64,000 bases of DNA. Source: Rhodococcoides fascians A44A. GTDB lineage: Bacteria > Actinomycetota > Actinomycetes > Mycobacteriales > Mycobacteriaceae. A program made the translations under genes and the position numbers. The notes under the pieces were generated by a model that was not told the DNA's origin, searched no databases, and was given only the letters and a program-made list of their open reading frames with translations. Positions 24,139-33,437 of this stretch are shown in pieces (within the stretch, counting starts at the first letter, position 1; each line of letters starts with the position of its first letter). The stretch is taken from contig NZ_JMEX01000008.1 of NCBI RefSeq assembly GCF_000760735.1, forward strand, positions 2,008,042 to 2,072,041, written 5' to 3'.

Positions 24139-25032
24139 CTACGGCGTCGGCATTCCGCCGTTGACGTTGAGGGTCTCACCCGTCACGTAGCCCGATTCCG
24201 CGGACGACAGGTAGACGTAGGCCCCGGCGAGTTCGGCGGGCTGACCGGCGCGGCCGATCGGGGTCTCCTTGCCGAACTCCGGCAGAGCCGACGTCGGCTG
24301 CCCGCCCGACGCCTGCAACGGCGTCCAGAACGGGCCCGGCGCCACAACGTTCACTCGAATTCCCTTGGGCGCCAACTGCTGCGCGAGGGCCTTGCTCATC
24401 GTGTTGATGGCCATCTTGGTCGTGGCGTAATCCACCAGGCCGGGCGAGGGGGTGTACGCCTGGATGGAACTGGTGTTGACGATGGTCGATCCCGGCGGCA
24501 TGTGCGGAACAGCCTCCTGAATGGTCCAGAACAGTGCGTAGACGTTGGTCTTGAACGTCGCATCGAACTGCTCGGAGGTCAGGTCGGCCAGATCCTCGAC
24601 GAACTGCTGCTTCCCGGCCACCGTGACGAGCAGGTCCAGCCCACCCAGTTCCTCGACGGCTGTCCGGACTATCCCGCGGGCACCCTGCTCGTCGGTCAGA
24701 TCGGCAGGCGCGAGTACTGCAGTGCGTCCGGCGTCGCGAATCAGCTGCGCGACTTCCTGCGCATCCTTCTCCTCGGACGGCAGATAATTGAGCACGACAT
24801 CCGCGCCCTCACGCGCGATGGCAATGGCCGCAGCGCGTCCGATGCCCGAATCGGCACCGGTGACAAGGGCTTTGCGTCCCGCCAGCCTGTTCGTGCCACG
24901 GTAGGTGTCCTCGCCGTGATCGGCCTTCGGTTCCAGATCCGAGGCCAGACCCGGCGGATCCTGATGCTGCTCGGGGTACCCCTCCTGACGGTACTGCGTC
25001 ACAGGATCGGTGAATGTGTATTGGTCCGTCAC
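24139..25032 (-). CDS. SDR family oxidoreductase, YghA/general-stress type
   Basis: 297 aa. An N-terminal extension of about 45 residues ([20 protein letters not shown]) precedes the Rossmann fold, as in YghA-like aldehyde reductases and Bacillus stress protein 39. [31 protein letters not shown] and YATTKMAIN give the catalytic Ser, Tyr and Lys. GTG 25032 is chosen; a TTG at 25050 is also in frame. Probably an NADPH-dependent detoxifying reductase; substrate not known. Confidence 0.85.
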   Translation of the reverse strand: MTDQYTFTDPVTQYRQEGYPEQHQDPPGLASDLEPKADHGEDTYRGTNRLAGRKALVTGADSGIGRAAAIAIAREGADVVLNYLPSEEKDAQEVAQLIRDAGRTAVLAPADLTDEQGARGIVRTAVEELGGLDLLVTVAGKQQFVEDLADLTSEQFDATFKTNVYALFWTIQEAVPHMPPGSTIVNTSSIQAYTPSPGLVDYATTKMAINTMSKALAQQLAPKGIRVNVVAPGPFWTPLQASGGQPTSALPEFGKETPIGRAGQPAELAGAYVYLSSAESGYVTGETLNVNGGMPTP

Positions 25033-25125
25033 GGTGAATGCGTCTCCCAAACGTGGAGTGTGAATGCGAACCGGTGTCTCGATTCAGTACTCCCGCTGCT
25101 TTCCCTGCAGTCATGCGTCGCAAAC

Positions 25126-25178
25126 GCATGAATGCGCCACTGCACGGCTGTCGAAAAGCCACAGTGGCGCATTCATGC
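25126..25178. terminator. Long hairpin between the SDR and FadB2 genes
   Basis: GCATGAATGCGCCACTG (25126-25142) and its exact complement (25162-25178) form a 17-bp stem with a 19-nt loop. It lies 26 bp beyond the stop of the FadB2 operon and before the minus-strand SDR start, so it most likely terminates the FadB2 transcript. The stem is unusually long and perfect. Confidence 0.7.
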
Positions 25179-25203
25179 TGCGGTGAAGCGGTGGAGCGGT
25201 AGA

Positions 25204-26058
25204 TCAGTAGGTGTAGAAGCCTTGACCGGTCTTGCGGCCGAGCTGCCCGGCTTCGACCTTGCGTCGAAGCAGCGGAGGCGGTGCGTAGTGGGTCTCGCCG
25301 AACTCTGCGTACAGCGATTCCGCGACGGCCAGGGTGACGTCGAGGCCGACGGTATCGGTCAGGCGCAAGGGTCCCATCGGGTGGGCGCACCCGTTGACCA
25401 TGCCCTCGTCGATGTCCTCGGCGCTGGCGAAGCCGGATTCGAACATCCTGATCGCGGACACCAGGTACGGGATGAGCAGAGCGTTGACGATGAACCCGGC
25501 CCGGTCTCCGGAGCGGATCGTCTTCTTGCCCAGCGTGTTCCCCGCGTACTCGGTCACGGCGGCGACGGTGTCTTCGCTGGTCACCAGGCTCACGACGATC
25601 TCCACGAGCGGGAGCACCGGAACGGGATTGAAGAAGTGCACGCCGACGACCTGGCCCGGCCGCTTCGTGGCGTTCGCCATCTTGATGACCGGGATCGACG
25701 ACGTGTTGGTCGCGAGGATGCCCTCGGGCTTGACGATGGAATCGAGCTTGCCGAACAGCTCCAGCTTGAGCGACTCGATCTCCGGTGCGGCTTCGACGAC
25801 CAGGTCACGGTCCGCAAAGTCCTCGATGTCCAGCGTCAACGAGATTGCCGCACGGGCTTTCTCGGCTGCGTCGGCCTCGATGCGTCCGGATTTGACTGCG
25901 CGAGCGAAGGACTTGTCCAGGCGTGCCTCGGCTGCGTCGGCGGCTGCCTGGCTGGTCTCGAGAACGATGACCGACGAGCCCGCACGCGCAGCGACCTCGG
26001 CGATACCGGCACCCATGGTGCCGCCGCCGATGACTCCTACCAGTTCGATGGTGCTCAT
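25204..26058 (-). CDS. fadB2: 3-hydroxybutyryl-CoA dehydrogenase (FadB2 type)
   Basis: 284 aa. Rossmann motif GVIGGGTMGAGIAEVAARAG near residue 8, GVHFFNPVPVLPLVEIV with the catalytic His, and ATNTSSIPV, then the dimer domain with DRAGFIVNALLIPYL and HPMGPLRLTDTVGLD. It oxidises 3-hydroxyacyl-CoA with NAD in beta-oxidation or the butyrate direction. The ATG overlaps the stop of the acyl-CoA dehydrogenase gene as ATGA. Ends with GRKTGQGFYTY, the normal C-terminus. Confidence 0.93.
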   Translation of the reverse strand: MSTIELVGVIGGGTMGAGIAEVAARAGSSVIVLETSQAAADAAEARLDKSFARAVKSGRIEADAAEKARAAISLTLDIEDFADRDLVVEAAPEIESLKLELFGKLDSIVKPEGILATNTSSIPVIKMANATKRPGQVVGVHFFNPVPVLPLVEIVVSLVTSEDTVAAVTEYAGNTLGKKTIRSGDRAGFIVNALLIPYLVSAIRMFESGFASAEDIDEGMVNGCAHPMGPLRLTDTVGLDVTLAVAESLYAEFGETHYAPPPLLRRKVEAGQLGRKTGQGFYTY

Positions 26059-27212
26059 TTCAGCAGCGCCCGGGACATGACGACACGCTGGATCTGGTTG
26101 GTGCCCTCGTAGATCTGCGTGATCTTGGCGTCGCGCATCATGCGTTCGACCGGGAAGTCGGTGGTGTATCCGGCGCCGCCGAACAGCTGAACGGCGTCGG
26201 TGGTGACCTCCATCGCGACGTCGGACGCGAAGCACTTCGATGCGGCGGAGATGAATCCGAGGTTCTTCTCGCCGCGCTCGGCCCGGGCAGCCGAGGTGTA
26301 GACCATGAGGCGCGCTGCTTCGACCTTCATCGCCATGTCGGCCAGCATGAACTGCACGGCCTGGAAGCTCGAGATGGACTGGCCGAACTGCTTGCGGTCC
26401 TTTGTGTATTCGATCGCAGCGTCGAGTGCGCCCTGTGCGAGGCCGACAGCCTGAGCGCCGATCGTGGGACGCGTGTGATCGAGAGTCTGCAGCGCAGTCT
26501 TGAAGCCGGTGCCGGGCTCGCCGATGATGCGGTCGCCGGGGATCTTGCAGTTCTCGAAGTAGAGCTCCGCCGTCGGCGAGCCCTTGATGCCGAGCTTCTT
26601 CTCCTTCGGGCCGACGACGAAGCCCTCGTCGTCCTTGTGCACGATGAACGAGCTGATGCCGTTGGCACCCTTGTCGGGGTCGGTGACGGCCATGACTGTG
26701 TACCAGTCGGATTTGCCGCCGTTGGTGATCCAACACTTCGATCCGTTGAGGATCCAGTCGTCACCGTCGGCTGCGGCGCGAGTCCGCATGCTGGCGGCGT
26801 CGGAACCCGCCTCACGCTCGGACAGGGCGTAGGACGCCATGGCGCCGCCGGCGAGCGACGGCAGGACCTGCTTCTTCAGCTCGTCGGAGCCGTTGAGGAT
26901 CAGGCCCATGGTGCCGAGCTTGTTCACTGCGGGGATCAGCGACGAGGAACCGCAGACGCGGGCGACCTCTTCGATAACAATGCAGGTGGCAACCGAGTCC
27001 GCTCCCTGGCCTTCGTATTCCTCGGGGACGTGGATGGCGTTGAAGCCGGAGTTGTTGAGAGCCGTCAGCGCCTCCTCCGGGAAGCGAGAATCCTCGTCGA
27101 CCGCCTTCGCGTGCGGGGCGATTTCCTTCTCGGACAGCGCGCGGATGGCTGCGCGCAGCTCGTCGTGCTCCTCCGGAAGGCGGAAGAGGTCGAAGTCCGG
27201 ATTACCGGCCAT
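26055..27212 (-). CDS. Acyl-CoA dehydrogenase
   Basis: 385 aa, full length. Motifs ALSEREAGSDAASMRTRA and DWILNGSKCWITNGG are the FAD and substrate region, and IYEGTNQIQRVVMSR near residue 370 carries the catalytic Glu of short-chain-type enzymes. It introduces the alpha-beta double bond in acyl-CoA, and the product can be hydrated and passed to FadB2, whose gene overlaps by 4 nt. GGAG lies ahead of ATG 27212. Two GGCAC-N3-GTGCC palindromes lie upstream, next to a TetR gene in the same orientation. Confidence 0.93.
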   Translation of the reverse strand: MAGNPDFDLFRLPEEHDELRAAIRALSEKEIAPHAKAVDEDSRFPEEALTALNNSGFNAIHVPEEYEGQGADSVATCIVIEEVARVCGSSSLIPAVNKLGTMGLILNGSDELKKQVLPSLAGGAMASYALSEREAGSDAASMRTRAAADGDDWILNGSKCWITNGGKSDWYTVMAVTDPDKGANGISSFIVHKDDEGFVVGPKEKKLGIKGSPTAELYFENCKIPGDRIIGEPGTGFKTALQTLDHTRPTIGAQAVGLAQGALDAAIEYTKDRKQFGQSISSFQAVQFMLADMAMKVEAARLMVYTSAARAERGEKNLGFISAASKCFASDVAMEVTTDAVQLFGGAGYTTDFPVERMMRDAKITQIYEGTNQIQRVVMSRALLK

Positions 27213-27240
27213 GGTGCAACTCCTACGGCATAGATCGGTA

Positions 27241-27253
27241 GGCACTCAGTGCC
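27241..27253. promoter_or_regulatory. Operator candidate 1, GGCAC-N3-GTGCC
   Basis: GGCACTCAGTGCC, a perfect palindrome around one base, 28 bp before the acyl-CoA dehydrogenase start. It shares half-sites and spacing with the palindrome at 27301-27319. The TetR protein encoded at 27346 is the likely ligand. Confidence 0.6.
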
Positions 27254-27300
27254 ACGTATGAGTCGAGACTACGGCAGACTTGGACATTCGAGCAAGGTTT

Positions 27301-27319
27301 CCTGGCACTGGGTGCCAGG
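27301..27319. promoter_or_regulatory. Operator candidate 2, GGCAC-N3-GTGCC
   Basis: CCTGGCACTGGGTGCCAGG, with 8-bp arms, lies between the tetR stop and the acyl-CoA dehydrogenase start. Same half-site as 27241-27253, 60 bp away centre to centre. Confidence 0.6.
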
Positions 27320-27345
27320 CTCCGCTCGCCCGACAAGCCGAGATG

Positions 27346-28041
27346 TCACCCGTCCAGGTGCTCCCCGAGTGCGTCGACGACGGCCTCGGTCGATGTTCCC
27401 CGCCGGAACACGGCCACCACTACGTCGTCGGATCGGCCCTCGGAGTCGGCAGAGTCGGTGCCTGCCCCTCTTGCCGAGGACCCGTATCCCTCGCGCACCG
27501 TGCTCAAGGCGGCCCGCAGGTCGCCGGGCGCGGTGTCGATGCCGTCGCGAATCATGCGCCGGAGTACGTAGTTGTGGGTGGCTGTGACCGTCGCGCAGAA
27601 CTGGATCGTTTCGAGGTGCGAGTGGTCGGGGGCGGCGCTGCGCAGGTAGTCGACGAACAATCGCTCGTACTTGAACACGGTCACGATCTCTCGGTCGCGG
27701 AGCGCCGGATTCTGGTGCACCACCTGGTAGCGGAGTCGGGCGTACTCCTTCCAGTCGGTGAAACGATCGAAGACGAGCTGGGCGGCGTCGCACACGGCAA
27801 CCCAGGGATCGTCGTGTTCGGCGTCGAGGAACGCGGCGGCCTGAGCGAGGAGGATCTCGTGGTCGACGAAGATGACGTCGTCCTTGCCTTTGAATTGACG
27901 GAAGAACGTACGACGCGAGATGCCCGACGCCTCGGCGATGTCGTCCACCGAGGTGGCGTCGTATCCGCGGACGGAGAACAGGTCGAGTGCGGCCTTCGCC
28001 ACGGTCAGACGAAAGGCCTCGGAGTCCTCGGTGTCACGCAT
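27346..28041 (-). CDS. TetR family transcriptional regulator
   Basis: 231 aa. Helix-turn-helix at residues about 25-52 (VDDIAEASGISRRTFFRQF), then an all-helical ligand domain. It is encoded just upstream of, and co-oriented with, the acyl-CoA dehydrogenase/FadB2 operon, with two matching palindromes in the gap. It therefore probably represses fatty-acid or short acyl-CoA degradation and is released by an acyl-CoA. Divergent from xylulokinase. Confidence 0.88.
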   Translation of the reverse strand: MRDTEDSEAFRLTVAKAALDLFSVRGYDATSVDDIAEASGISRRTFFRQFKGKDDVIFVDHEILLAQAAAFLDAEHDDPWVAVCDAAQLVFDRFTDWKEYARLRYQVVHQNPALRDREIVTVFKYERLFVDYLRSAAPDHSHLETIQFCATVTATHNYVLRRMIRDGIDTAPGDLRAALSTVREGYGSSARGAGTDSADSEGRSDDVVVAVFRRGTSTEAVVDALGEHLDG

Positions 28042-28164
28042 AGCTGACGAAGGTATCCCAGTTCCGCGAGTGTCGAGAACTCCTATCTACGGAATCGGCT
28101 GTGTCGTTCGTCCGGGCCGGTAGAGTCGACTGAACCGTTTCTCGCGCTGGAAGGATCTTCGATC

Positions 28165-29553
28165 TTGGCTCTCGTCGCAGGTATCGACTCGTCCACTCAA
28201 TCGTGCAAAATCTTTGTACGCGATGCGGATTCGGGAGAGCTCGTTCGTAGTGGGCGGGCGCCGCACCCGTCCGGAACCGAGATCGACCCGGCCGAATGGA
28301 AGAAGGCGCTCGACACCGCTGTCGCCGACGCGGGTGGACTGGACGACGTCGACGCCGTGTCCGTCGGCGCTCAGCAGCACGGGATGGTCTGTCTGGACTC
28401 GTCGGGCGACGTCGTTCGGCCTGCCCTTCTGTGGAACGACACACGGTCGGCGCCGTCGGGTGCCGACCTGGTGAACGAGTTGGGCGCGCAGGGGTGGGCC
28501 GACGCGGTCGGCGTGGTTCCGCTGGCGTCGATCACGGTGACGAAGCTTCGGTGGCTTGCGGACAACGAACCGGAGAACGCAGATCGCACTGCAGCGGTGT
28601 GTCTTCCGCACGACTGGCTGAGTTGGCAGCTTGCCGGCGCCCCGGGTCTGGACGTGCTCGCCACGGACCGCGGCGACGCCAGTGGTACCGGGTACTTCTC
28701 AGCGGCGACCGGACAGTACCGACACGATTTGCTGGAACTGGGATTCCGCGGCCGGACGCCCCGATTGCCCCGAGTTGCAACGCCGTTCGAGCGTATCGGC
28801 GAGACGGCAGGCGGTGCGGTGATCGGTCCCGGTACCGGTGACAATGCGGCAGCCGCACTCGGATTGGCTGCTCGCCCAGGCGACGTGGTGGTATCGGTCG
28901 GCACGTCGGGTGTCGTCTCGGCGGTGACCGACGTCGCCGCGGCCGACCCGTCGGGAATCATCGCCGGTTTCGCCGACGCGACCGGACGTCAGCTGCCGTT
29001 GGTCTGCACGTTGAACGCAGCCAGAGTGCTCGACGCAACGGCGTCGCTGCTGGGCGTCGACCATGCAGAACTGTCCCGGCTCGCATTGGCGACGCCGAGT
29101 GACGGCCTCGTTCTCGTTCCGTACCTCGAAGGCGAGCGGACTCCCAACCGGCCGGACGCATCCGGGGCCGTTCACGGTCTGCGCCTGGGTAATTCGACGC
29201 CGGGTCACCTGGCCCGCGCAGCCGTCGAGGGCCTGCTGTGCGGGCTCGCCGACGGCATCGACGCACTCCGGGATGCCGGAATCGAGACCACGCGAGTCCT
29301 GCTCGTCGGCGGCGGTGCCAAGTCGGCAGCACTGCGTGAGCTGGCGCCTGCCATTCTCGGTATGCCCGTCGTGGTTCCGGAGCCGGGCGAGTACGTCGCG
29401 GACGGCGCCGCCCGCCAAGCTGCATGGGCGTTGGCGCAGACTCCCGAGCCGCCGCAATGGGAGTCGGCGCCCGCCCGCACCTACGAGGCCGATCCGACGC
29501 CGTCGATCCGCGCACGGTACGCAGAGGTCAGGGACCTGACCGAAGGGGTGTAG
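28165..29553 (+). CDS. xylB: Xylulokinase
   Basis: 462 aa FGGY-family kinase. [19 protein letters not shown] at the N-terminus binds phosphate, [12 protein letters not shown] and [14 protein letters not shown] contact the sugar, and [13 protein letters not shown] plus [17 protein letters not shown] form the ATP domain. It converts xylulose to xylulose 5-phosphate. TTG 28165 is the start, with GGAAGGA nine bases upstream. No isomerase or transporter for xylose is adjacent, but a polyol operon that could yield xylulose lies at 60.5-63 kb. The stop abuts the convergent PRISE-type gene. Confidence 0.9.
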   Translation: MALVAGIDSSTQSCKIFVRDADSGELVRSGRAPHPSGTEIDPAEWKKALDTAVADAGGLDDVDAVSVGAQQHGMVCLDSSGDVVRPALLWNDTRSAPSGADLVNELGAQGWADAVGVVPLASITVTKLRWLADNEPENADRTAAVCLPHDWLSWQLAGAPGLDVLATDRGDASGTGYFSAATGQYRHDLLELGFRGRTPRLPRVATPFERIGETAGGAVIGPGTGDNAAAALGLAARPGDVVVSVGTSGVVSAVTDVAAADPSGIIAGFADATGRQLPLVCTLNAARVLDATASLLGVDHAELSRLALATPSDGLVLVPYLEGERTPNRPDASGAVHGLRLGNSTPGHLARAAVEGLLCGLADGIDALRDAGIETTRVLLVGGGAKSAALRELAPAILGMPVVVPEPGEYVADGAARQAAWALAQTPEPPQWESAPARTYEADPTPSIRARYAEVRDLTEGV

Positions 29554-29554
29554 G

Positions 29555-30628
29555 TCAGGGGATCAGTCGGGCGTCGCGGTAGCGCTGCACCACCGATGCG
29601 ATGCCGTCGGGTGTAGATCGGAAGCCGAGGAATCCGGCCTTCTTGGACTTGTTCATGTCGGTGAGGCATTCCATGTCGCGACCGAGATCGCCGTCGGTGT
29701 GCCACCAGGAGGCGAGCTTCGTGACGTCGGGTTCGACCAGATCGTGCGTCGCGGCGATACGTGCCCACGTCTCGGCGGCATCCGCCATCCGAGGTTCGAG
29801 CGGGCGCGGTTCGCCGTCGTACCCTTCGGGCTCGACACCGAACATCTCCGCGAACTGCGGCCACATCCAGCGCCAGCGGAACACGTCGCCGTTGGCGATG
29901 TTGAACGCTTCGTTCCTACCGTTGTCGTTCGACGATGCCCACACCATCTGTTCGGCGAGCAGGTCCGCGTCGGTGAGGTCGGTCAGGCCGTTCCACTGGG
30001 TGTCCGACCCGGGAAAGACGAAGGGGGTGCCCGACTCGGCGCAGATCGAGGCGTAGACGGACAGGGTGAGCACCATGTTCATCGCGTTGCCGACGGCGAA
30101 GCCGGAGATCGTGTGCGCACGGTGCACACTCCACGTGAAGTCGTACTTGTCCGCTCCGGCGAACAATTCGTCTTCCTGGGCGTAGTAGAAGTTGGGTGTG
30201 TCGAGTCGCTCTTCCGACTCGTGGAACGGGGTCTCGGCCATCACGGCTTCGCCGTAGGCGTCGAACGGCCCGAGGTAGTGCTTGAGGCCGGTCATCAGCG
30301 CGACGTGTTTCACCGTTCCGGACGGCCCGAGCACGTCGAGGACGTTACGCAGTGTGGCCGAGTTGACCTCGATGTTCTCTTTCTCGGAGTCCTTCTTCAT
30401 CCATGCCGTGAAGAAGACGATGTCGGGGTTCACCTCGGCGAGAGCGTCGGTCAGGCTTGCGGTGTCGAGCAGGTCGGCCGCCACGGGCGTGACGCCGTCG
30501 ACGGGGGTCTTTCCGCTGCGGCTGAGCCCGTAGGTGGTCCAGCCTTTCGCGAGGGTCTCGCGGCACAGTGCTTGACCGGAGATTCCGGTGGCACCGACGA
30601 TCAGGGCGCGGTGTCGGGGTTCGCTCAT
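29555..30628 (-). CDS. PRISE-like NAD(P)-dependent reductase
   Basis: 357 aa extended-SDR protein. Cofactor motif IVGATGISGQALCRE near residue 10; the catalytic region FYYAQEDELF (near residue 146) is the Tyr motif of the progesterone 5-beta-reductase/iridoid-synthase group, and KHVALMTGLKHYLGPF resembles the loop of plant members. Such enzymes reduce activated C=C bonds of enones. The bacterial role is unknown. Convergent with xylB; a 35-bp gap separates its start from the TauE-like gene, so it may share the importer operon transcript. Confidence 0.82.
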   Translation of the reverse strand: MSEPRHRALIVGATGISGQALCRETLAKGWTTYGLSRSGKTPVDGVTPVAADLLDTASLTDALAEVNPDIVFFTAWMKKDSEKENIEVNSATLRNVLDVLGPSGTVKHVALMTGLKHYLGPFDAYGEAVMAETPFHESEERLDTPNFYYAQEDELFAGADKYDFTWSVHRAHTISGFAVGNAMNMVLTLSVYASICAESGTPFVFPGSDTQWNGLTDLTDADLLAEQMVWASSNDNGRNEAFNIANGDVFRWRWMWPQFAEMFGVEPEGYDGEPRPLEPRMADAAETWARIAATHDLVEPDVTKLASWWHTDGDLGRDMECLTDMNKSKKAGFLGFRSTPDGIASVVQRYRDARLIP

Positions 30629-30663
30629 GTCCCGTAACTACCCAGTTGGTGAGTAGTTGACAC

Positions 30664-31398
30664 TCACAGGGTGACGAGCTGCTGTCCGATCAGGACGACA
30701 GCACCGATGGTCGACACCGCGATGGCGGTGAGTCTCAGCCGCCTCCGGTCCATCAGTCGGTTGACGAAACGAGACAGTACGTAGCCGAGGATCGTGGCCG
30801 GCGCGAGCAGAACGAACAGCCAGGCCGTGTGGCCGTCCACCGCCCCGGCGGCTGCGAGAGCGACCAACGACATGACGGATCCGACGAGGAAGAACGCGCT
30901 CATGGTGCTGCGGAGCTTGGCACCCGTGTTGCGCTGCCACACCAGCGCCATGGGCGGACCGCCGATCGACGTGGCGGTGCCCAGCAGGCCCGAAGCAGCT
31001 CCCGCCACCATCAGATTCCGCCTGCGCGGCAGGGGAATCCATCCGAACGACGTCAGCGCGATTCCGAGGAGAACAACACCCGCGAGCATCAACGCCAATC
31101 CACGCTCCGGCAGTGCCACCAACAGCAACGCCCCGAGAATCGTGCCGGGAACCCGGCCGGCGAGCGCCCAGCTGGCGCCGGAGAGATCCAGTGACGTTCC
31201 CTCCTTGATCAACACCATGGTGCTGACCAGAATCGCCAGCATGATCAGGGTCCCGGGCACGAGGCCCGGGTCGACGATCGCGACGATCGGCGCCGCGAGC
31301 ATTCCCATGCCGAATCCGATCGACGCCTGCATGCACGACGCGAACAGGATCGCGCACGCCACCACGGCGAACCCGGACAGCGGCAGATCACCGATCAC
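30664..31398 (-). CDS. TauE/SafE family membrane permease
   Basis: 244 aa, seven or eight hydrophobic helices. The two half-repeats GFGMGMLAAPIVAIVDP and GLLGTATSIGGPPMALV are hallmarks of TauE/SafE carriers, which export or move sulfonates and other small organic anions. GTG 31398 is preceded by AGAGGTG and begins 10 bp after the ATPase gene stop, so it belongs to the peptide-type importer operon. The substrate is unknown. Confidence 0.85.
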   Translation of the reverse strand: MIGDLPLSGFAVVACAILFASCMQASIGFGMGMLAAPIVAIVDPGLVPGTLIMLAILVSTMVLIKEGTSLDLSGASWALAGRVPGTILGALLLVALPERGLALMLAGVVLLGIALTSFGWIPLPRRRNLMVAGAASGLLGTATSIGGPPMALVWQRNTGAKLRSTMSAFFLVGSVMSLVALAAAGAVDGHTAWLFVLLAPATILGYVLSRFVNRLMDRRRLRLTAIAVSTIGAVVLIGQQLVTL

Positions 31399-31408
31399 CG
31401 CACACCTC

Positions 31409-32419
31409 TCATGTTCCGGCCGCGACGAGGCCCAGATCGTTCTCGACGAGTGGGTAATGGCATTCGGCCATGTGGTCGACTTCGTTGCGGTCGCGGGCAA
31501 CCGGTGGTGCGTCCGAGCTGCACAGTTCGGTCGCCTTCCAGCAGCGGGTGCGGAACCGGCATCCCGACGGTGGGTTCAGCGGAGACGGGACCTCGCCCTT
31601 CAGCAGGATGCGCTCTCCGCGTGACGCAGCGTCGAGTTTGGGCGCTGCGGACATCAGTGCAGCGGAGTAGGGGTGGCTCGGCCTGTCGAAGACGGCGTCG
31701 GTGGCCCCGGATTCGACGATGCGGCCCAGGTACATGACGGCCACCCGGTCGGCGACGTGTCGGACGACCGACAGATCGTGCGAGATGAACACGTAGGAGA
31801 TCCCGAGTTGCTTCTGCAGATCGTTGAGCAGGTTGAGTACCTGTGCCTGCACCGAGAGGTCCAATGCCGACACCGGCTCGTCGCAGATGATCACGTCGGG
31901 GTTCAGTGCCAGTGCGCGAGCGATGCCGAGACGCTGACGCTGGCCGCCGGAGAACTCCTGCGGGAAGCGGTGCTCGTCGCTCGGGCGTAGACCGACCAGG
32001 TGCAGCAGCTCTCGGACTCTCGCGGACCGATCCCGGCGAGTCTTGTACAGGGTCTTGTGGCTCCGCCACGGCTCGCTGATGATGTCCGCGGCCGTCATTC
32101 GTGAGTTGAGGGAACCGTACGGGTCCTGGAACACCATCTGGACGCGTCGGCGAAACCCCAGGAGATCCTTGCCTTTCAGCGAGAACGGGTCGACACCGTC
32201 GAAGTCGACGGTTCCGGAGTCCGGCCGCTCCAGCATCATCAGCGTCCGGGCGAGTGTCGACTTACCGCAACCGGATTCGCCGACGAGTCCGAGGGTCTCG
32301 CCTCGACGCAGATCCAGATCGATGGCATCGAGTGCGCGGAGATCACCTCCGCTCACCTTGAACGTCTTGTTCAATCCGCGGACCGTCAGAAGCTGTTCTG
32401 CTCGGGCTGTTTCAGACAT
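31409..32419 (-). CDS. Peptide/nickel-type ABC transporter ATPase (DppF/OppF-like)
   Basis: 336 aa. Walker A GESGCGKSTLARTLM, signature SGGQRQRLGIARAL, Walker B VIICDEPVSALDLS and the switch His in FISHDLSVVRHVADRV; the C-terminal oligopeptide-transporter domain has a CRFRTRCWKA cysteine cluster and further Cys, a possible Fe-S site seen in this family. It pairs with the ATPase at 32412-33437, whose stop overlaps this start by 8 nt. Confidence 0.93.
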   Translation of the reverse strand: MSETARAEQLLTVRGLNKTFKVSGGDLRALDAIDLDLRRGETLGLVGESGCGKSTLARTLMMLERPDSGTVDFDGVDPFSLKGKDLLGFRRRVQMVFQDPYGSLNSRMTAADIISEPWRSHKTLYKTRRDRSARVRELLHLVGLRPSDEHRFPQEFSGGQRQRLGIARALALNPDVIICDEPVSALDLSVQAQVLNLLNDLQKQLGISYVFISHDLSVVRHVADRVAVMYLGRIVESGATDAVFDRPSHPYSAALMSAAPKLDAASRGERILLKGEVPSPLNPPSGCRFRTRCWKATELCSSDAPPVARDRNEVDHMAECHYPLVENDLGLVAAGT

Positions 32420-33437
32420 GAGACACCTCGTTCGAAAAGTGGCAGGCGGAGAATCGGCCGTCTCCGACGGGTTCGAGGGACGGGCGTCGGTCGATGCAGA
32501 TGTCCCGGGCGAGCGGGCATCGAGCTTGATAGACGCATCCGTCGGGCACGGAGTGCAGATCCGGCGGAGTGCCACCGATGGACTTGAGGTCCTCTCCGCG
32601 CACCGCGTGTACGGGAACGGAATCGAGAAGTCCCTTGGTATACGGGTGGCGAGGATCGGCGAACACCTCGGACACCAGGCCCGTCTCGACGACGTTGCCC
32701 GCGTACATGATCGCCACTCGGTCAGCTTCCTCGGCGACGAGTGCGAGGTCGTGCGTGATGAGCACGACGGCCATGTCGTGTTCGGTCCGTAGCTCGCGGA
32801 GGAGGGTCATGATCTGTGCCTGCACCGTCACGTCCAGAGCCGTGGTCGGCTCGTCGGCCAGCAGCACCGACGGGCTGAGGGCCACGGCCATCGCGATGAG
32901 CAAACGCTGACGCATACCACCGGAGAACTGGTGGGGATAGGAGTCCGCTCTCGACTCTGGCTGCGGAATCCCGACGCGGCGCATCAGCGAGATGGCCTCC
33001 ACTTTGGCTTCTTTCGCACTCAGTCCGCGGTGGATGCGGAACGGCTCGGCCAGCTGGGTGCCGACGGTGTACACCGGATTGAGTGCGGTGAGGGCGTCCT
33101 GGAAGACGATCGCCAGCTCCGTTGCGGCGATGTGGCGTCGCACCTTGGACTTCGCGGACACCAGGTCGACCTTGCCGAGATCCGAGCTGTCGATCTCCAC
33201 GGAACCGTCGGTGACGTCGGCGATCGGTTCGAGGAGGCCGACGACGGCCTGTGCCGTCATCGACTTACCGCAACCGGATTCACCGAGCAGAGCCAGGGTT
33301 TCACCACGCCGCGCACTGAACGTGACGTGGTCGACCGCGCGAATGACGCCCGAGGGGGTGCGTAGATCGACCGTCAGGTCTCGCACGTCCATGGCGATGC
33401 GGTCGGTGTCCGGGCGTGCTGGGGCAGGTGCACTCAT
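32412..33437 (-). CDS. Peptide/nickel-type ABC transporter ATPase (DppD/OppD-like)
   Basis: 341 aa. Walker A GESGCGKSMTAQAVVG, signature SGGMRQRLLIAMAVAL, Walker B VLLADEPTTALDVT, switch ITHDLALVAEEADRVA. C-terminal oligopeptide domain with CVYQARCPLARDICI. It starts at ATG 33437, overlapping the permease stop as ATGA. Together with DppF-like 31409 it energises the permeases at 33434 and 34426. Confidence 0.93.
   Translation of the reverse strand: MSAPAPARPDTDRIAMDVRDLTVDLRTPSGVIRAVDHVTFSARRGETLALLGESGCGKSMTAQAVVGLLEPIADVTDGSVEIDSSDLGKVDLVSAKSKVRRHIAATELAIVFQDALTALNPVYTVGTQLAEPFRIHRGLSAKEAKVEAISLMRRVGIPQPESRADSYPHQFSGGMRQRLLIAMAVALSPSVLLADEPTTALDVTVQAQIMTLLRELRTEHDMAVVLITHDLALVAEEADRVAIMYAGNVVETGLVSEVFADPRHPYTKGLLDSVPVHAVRGEDLKSIGGTPPDLHSVPDGCVYQARCPLARDICIDRRPSLEPVGDGRFSACHFSNEVSHV

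Noticed and set aside
25204-26736. A long minus frame that would fuse extra sequence to FadB2
   Set aside because: The part above 26058 is a shadow of the acyl-CoA dehydrogenase gene; FadB2 starts at 26058 with a 4-nt overlap.
27276-27281. A further TTGGAC promoter match
   Set aside because: The 17-bp-spaced GTATCRA and upstream half-site are missing, and the direction points into the 3' end of tetR.
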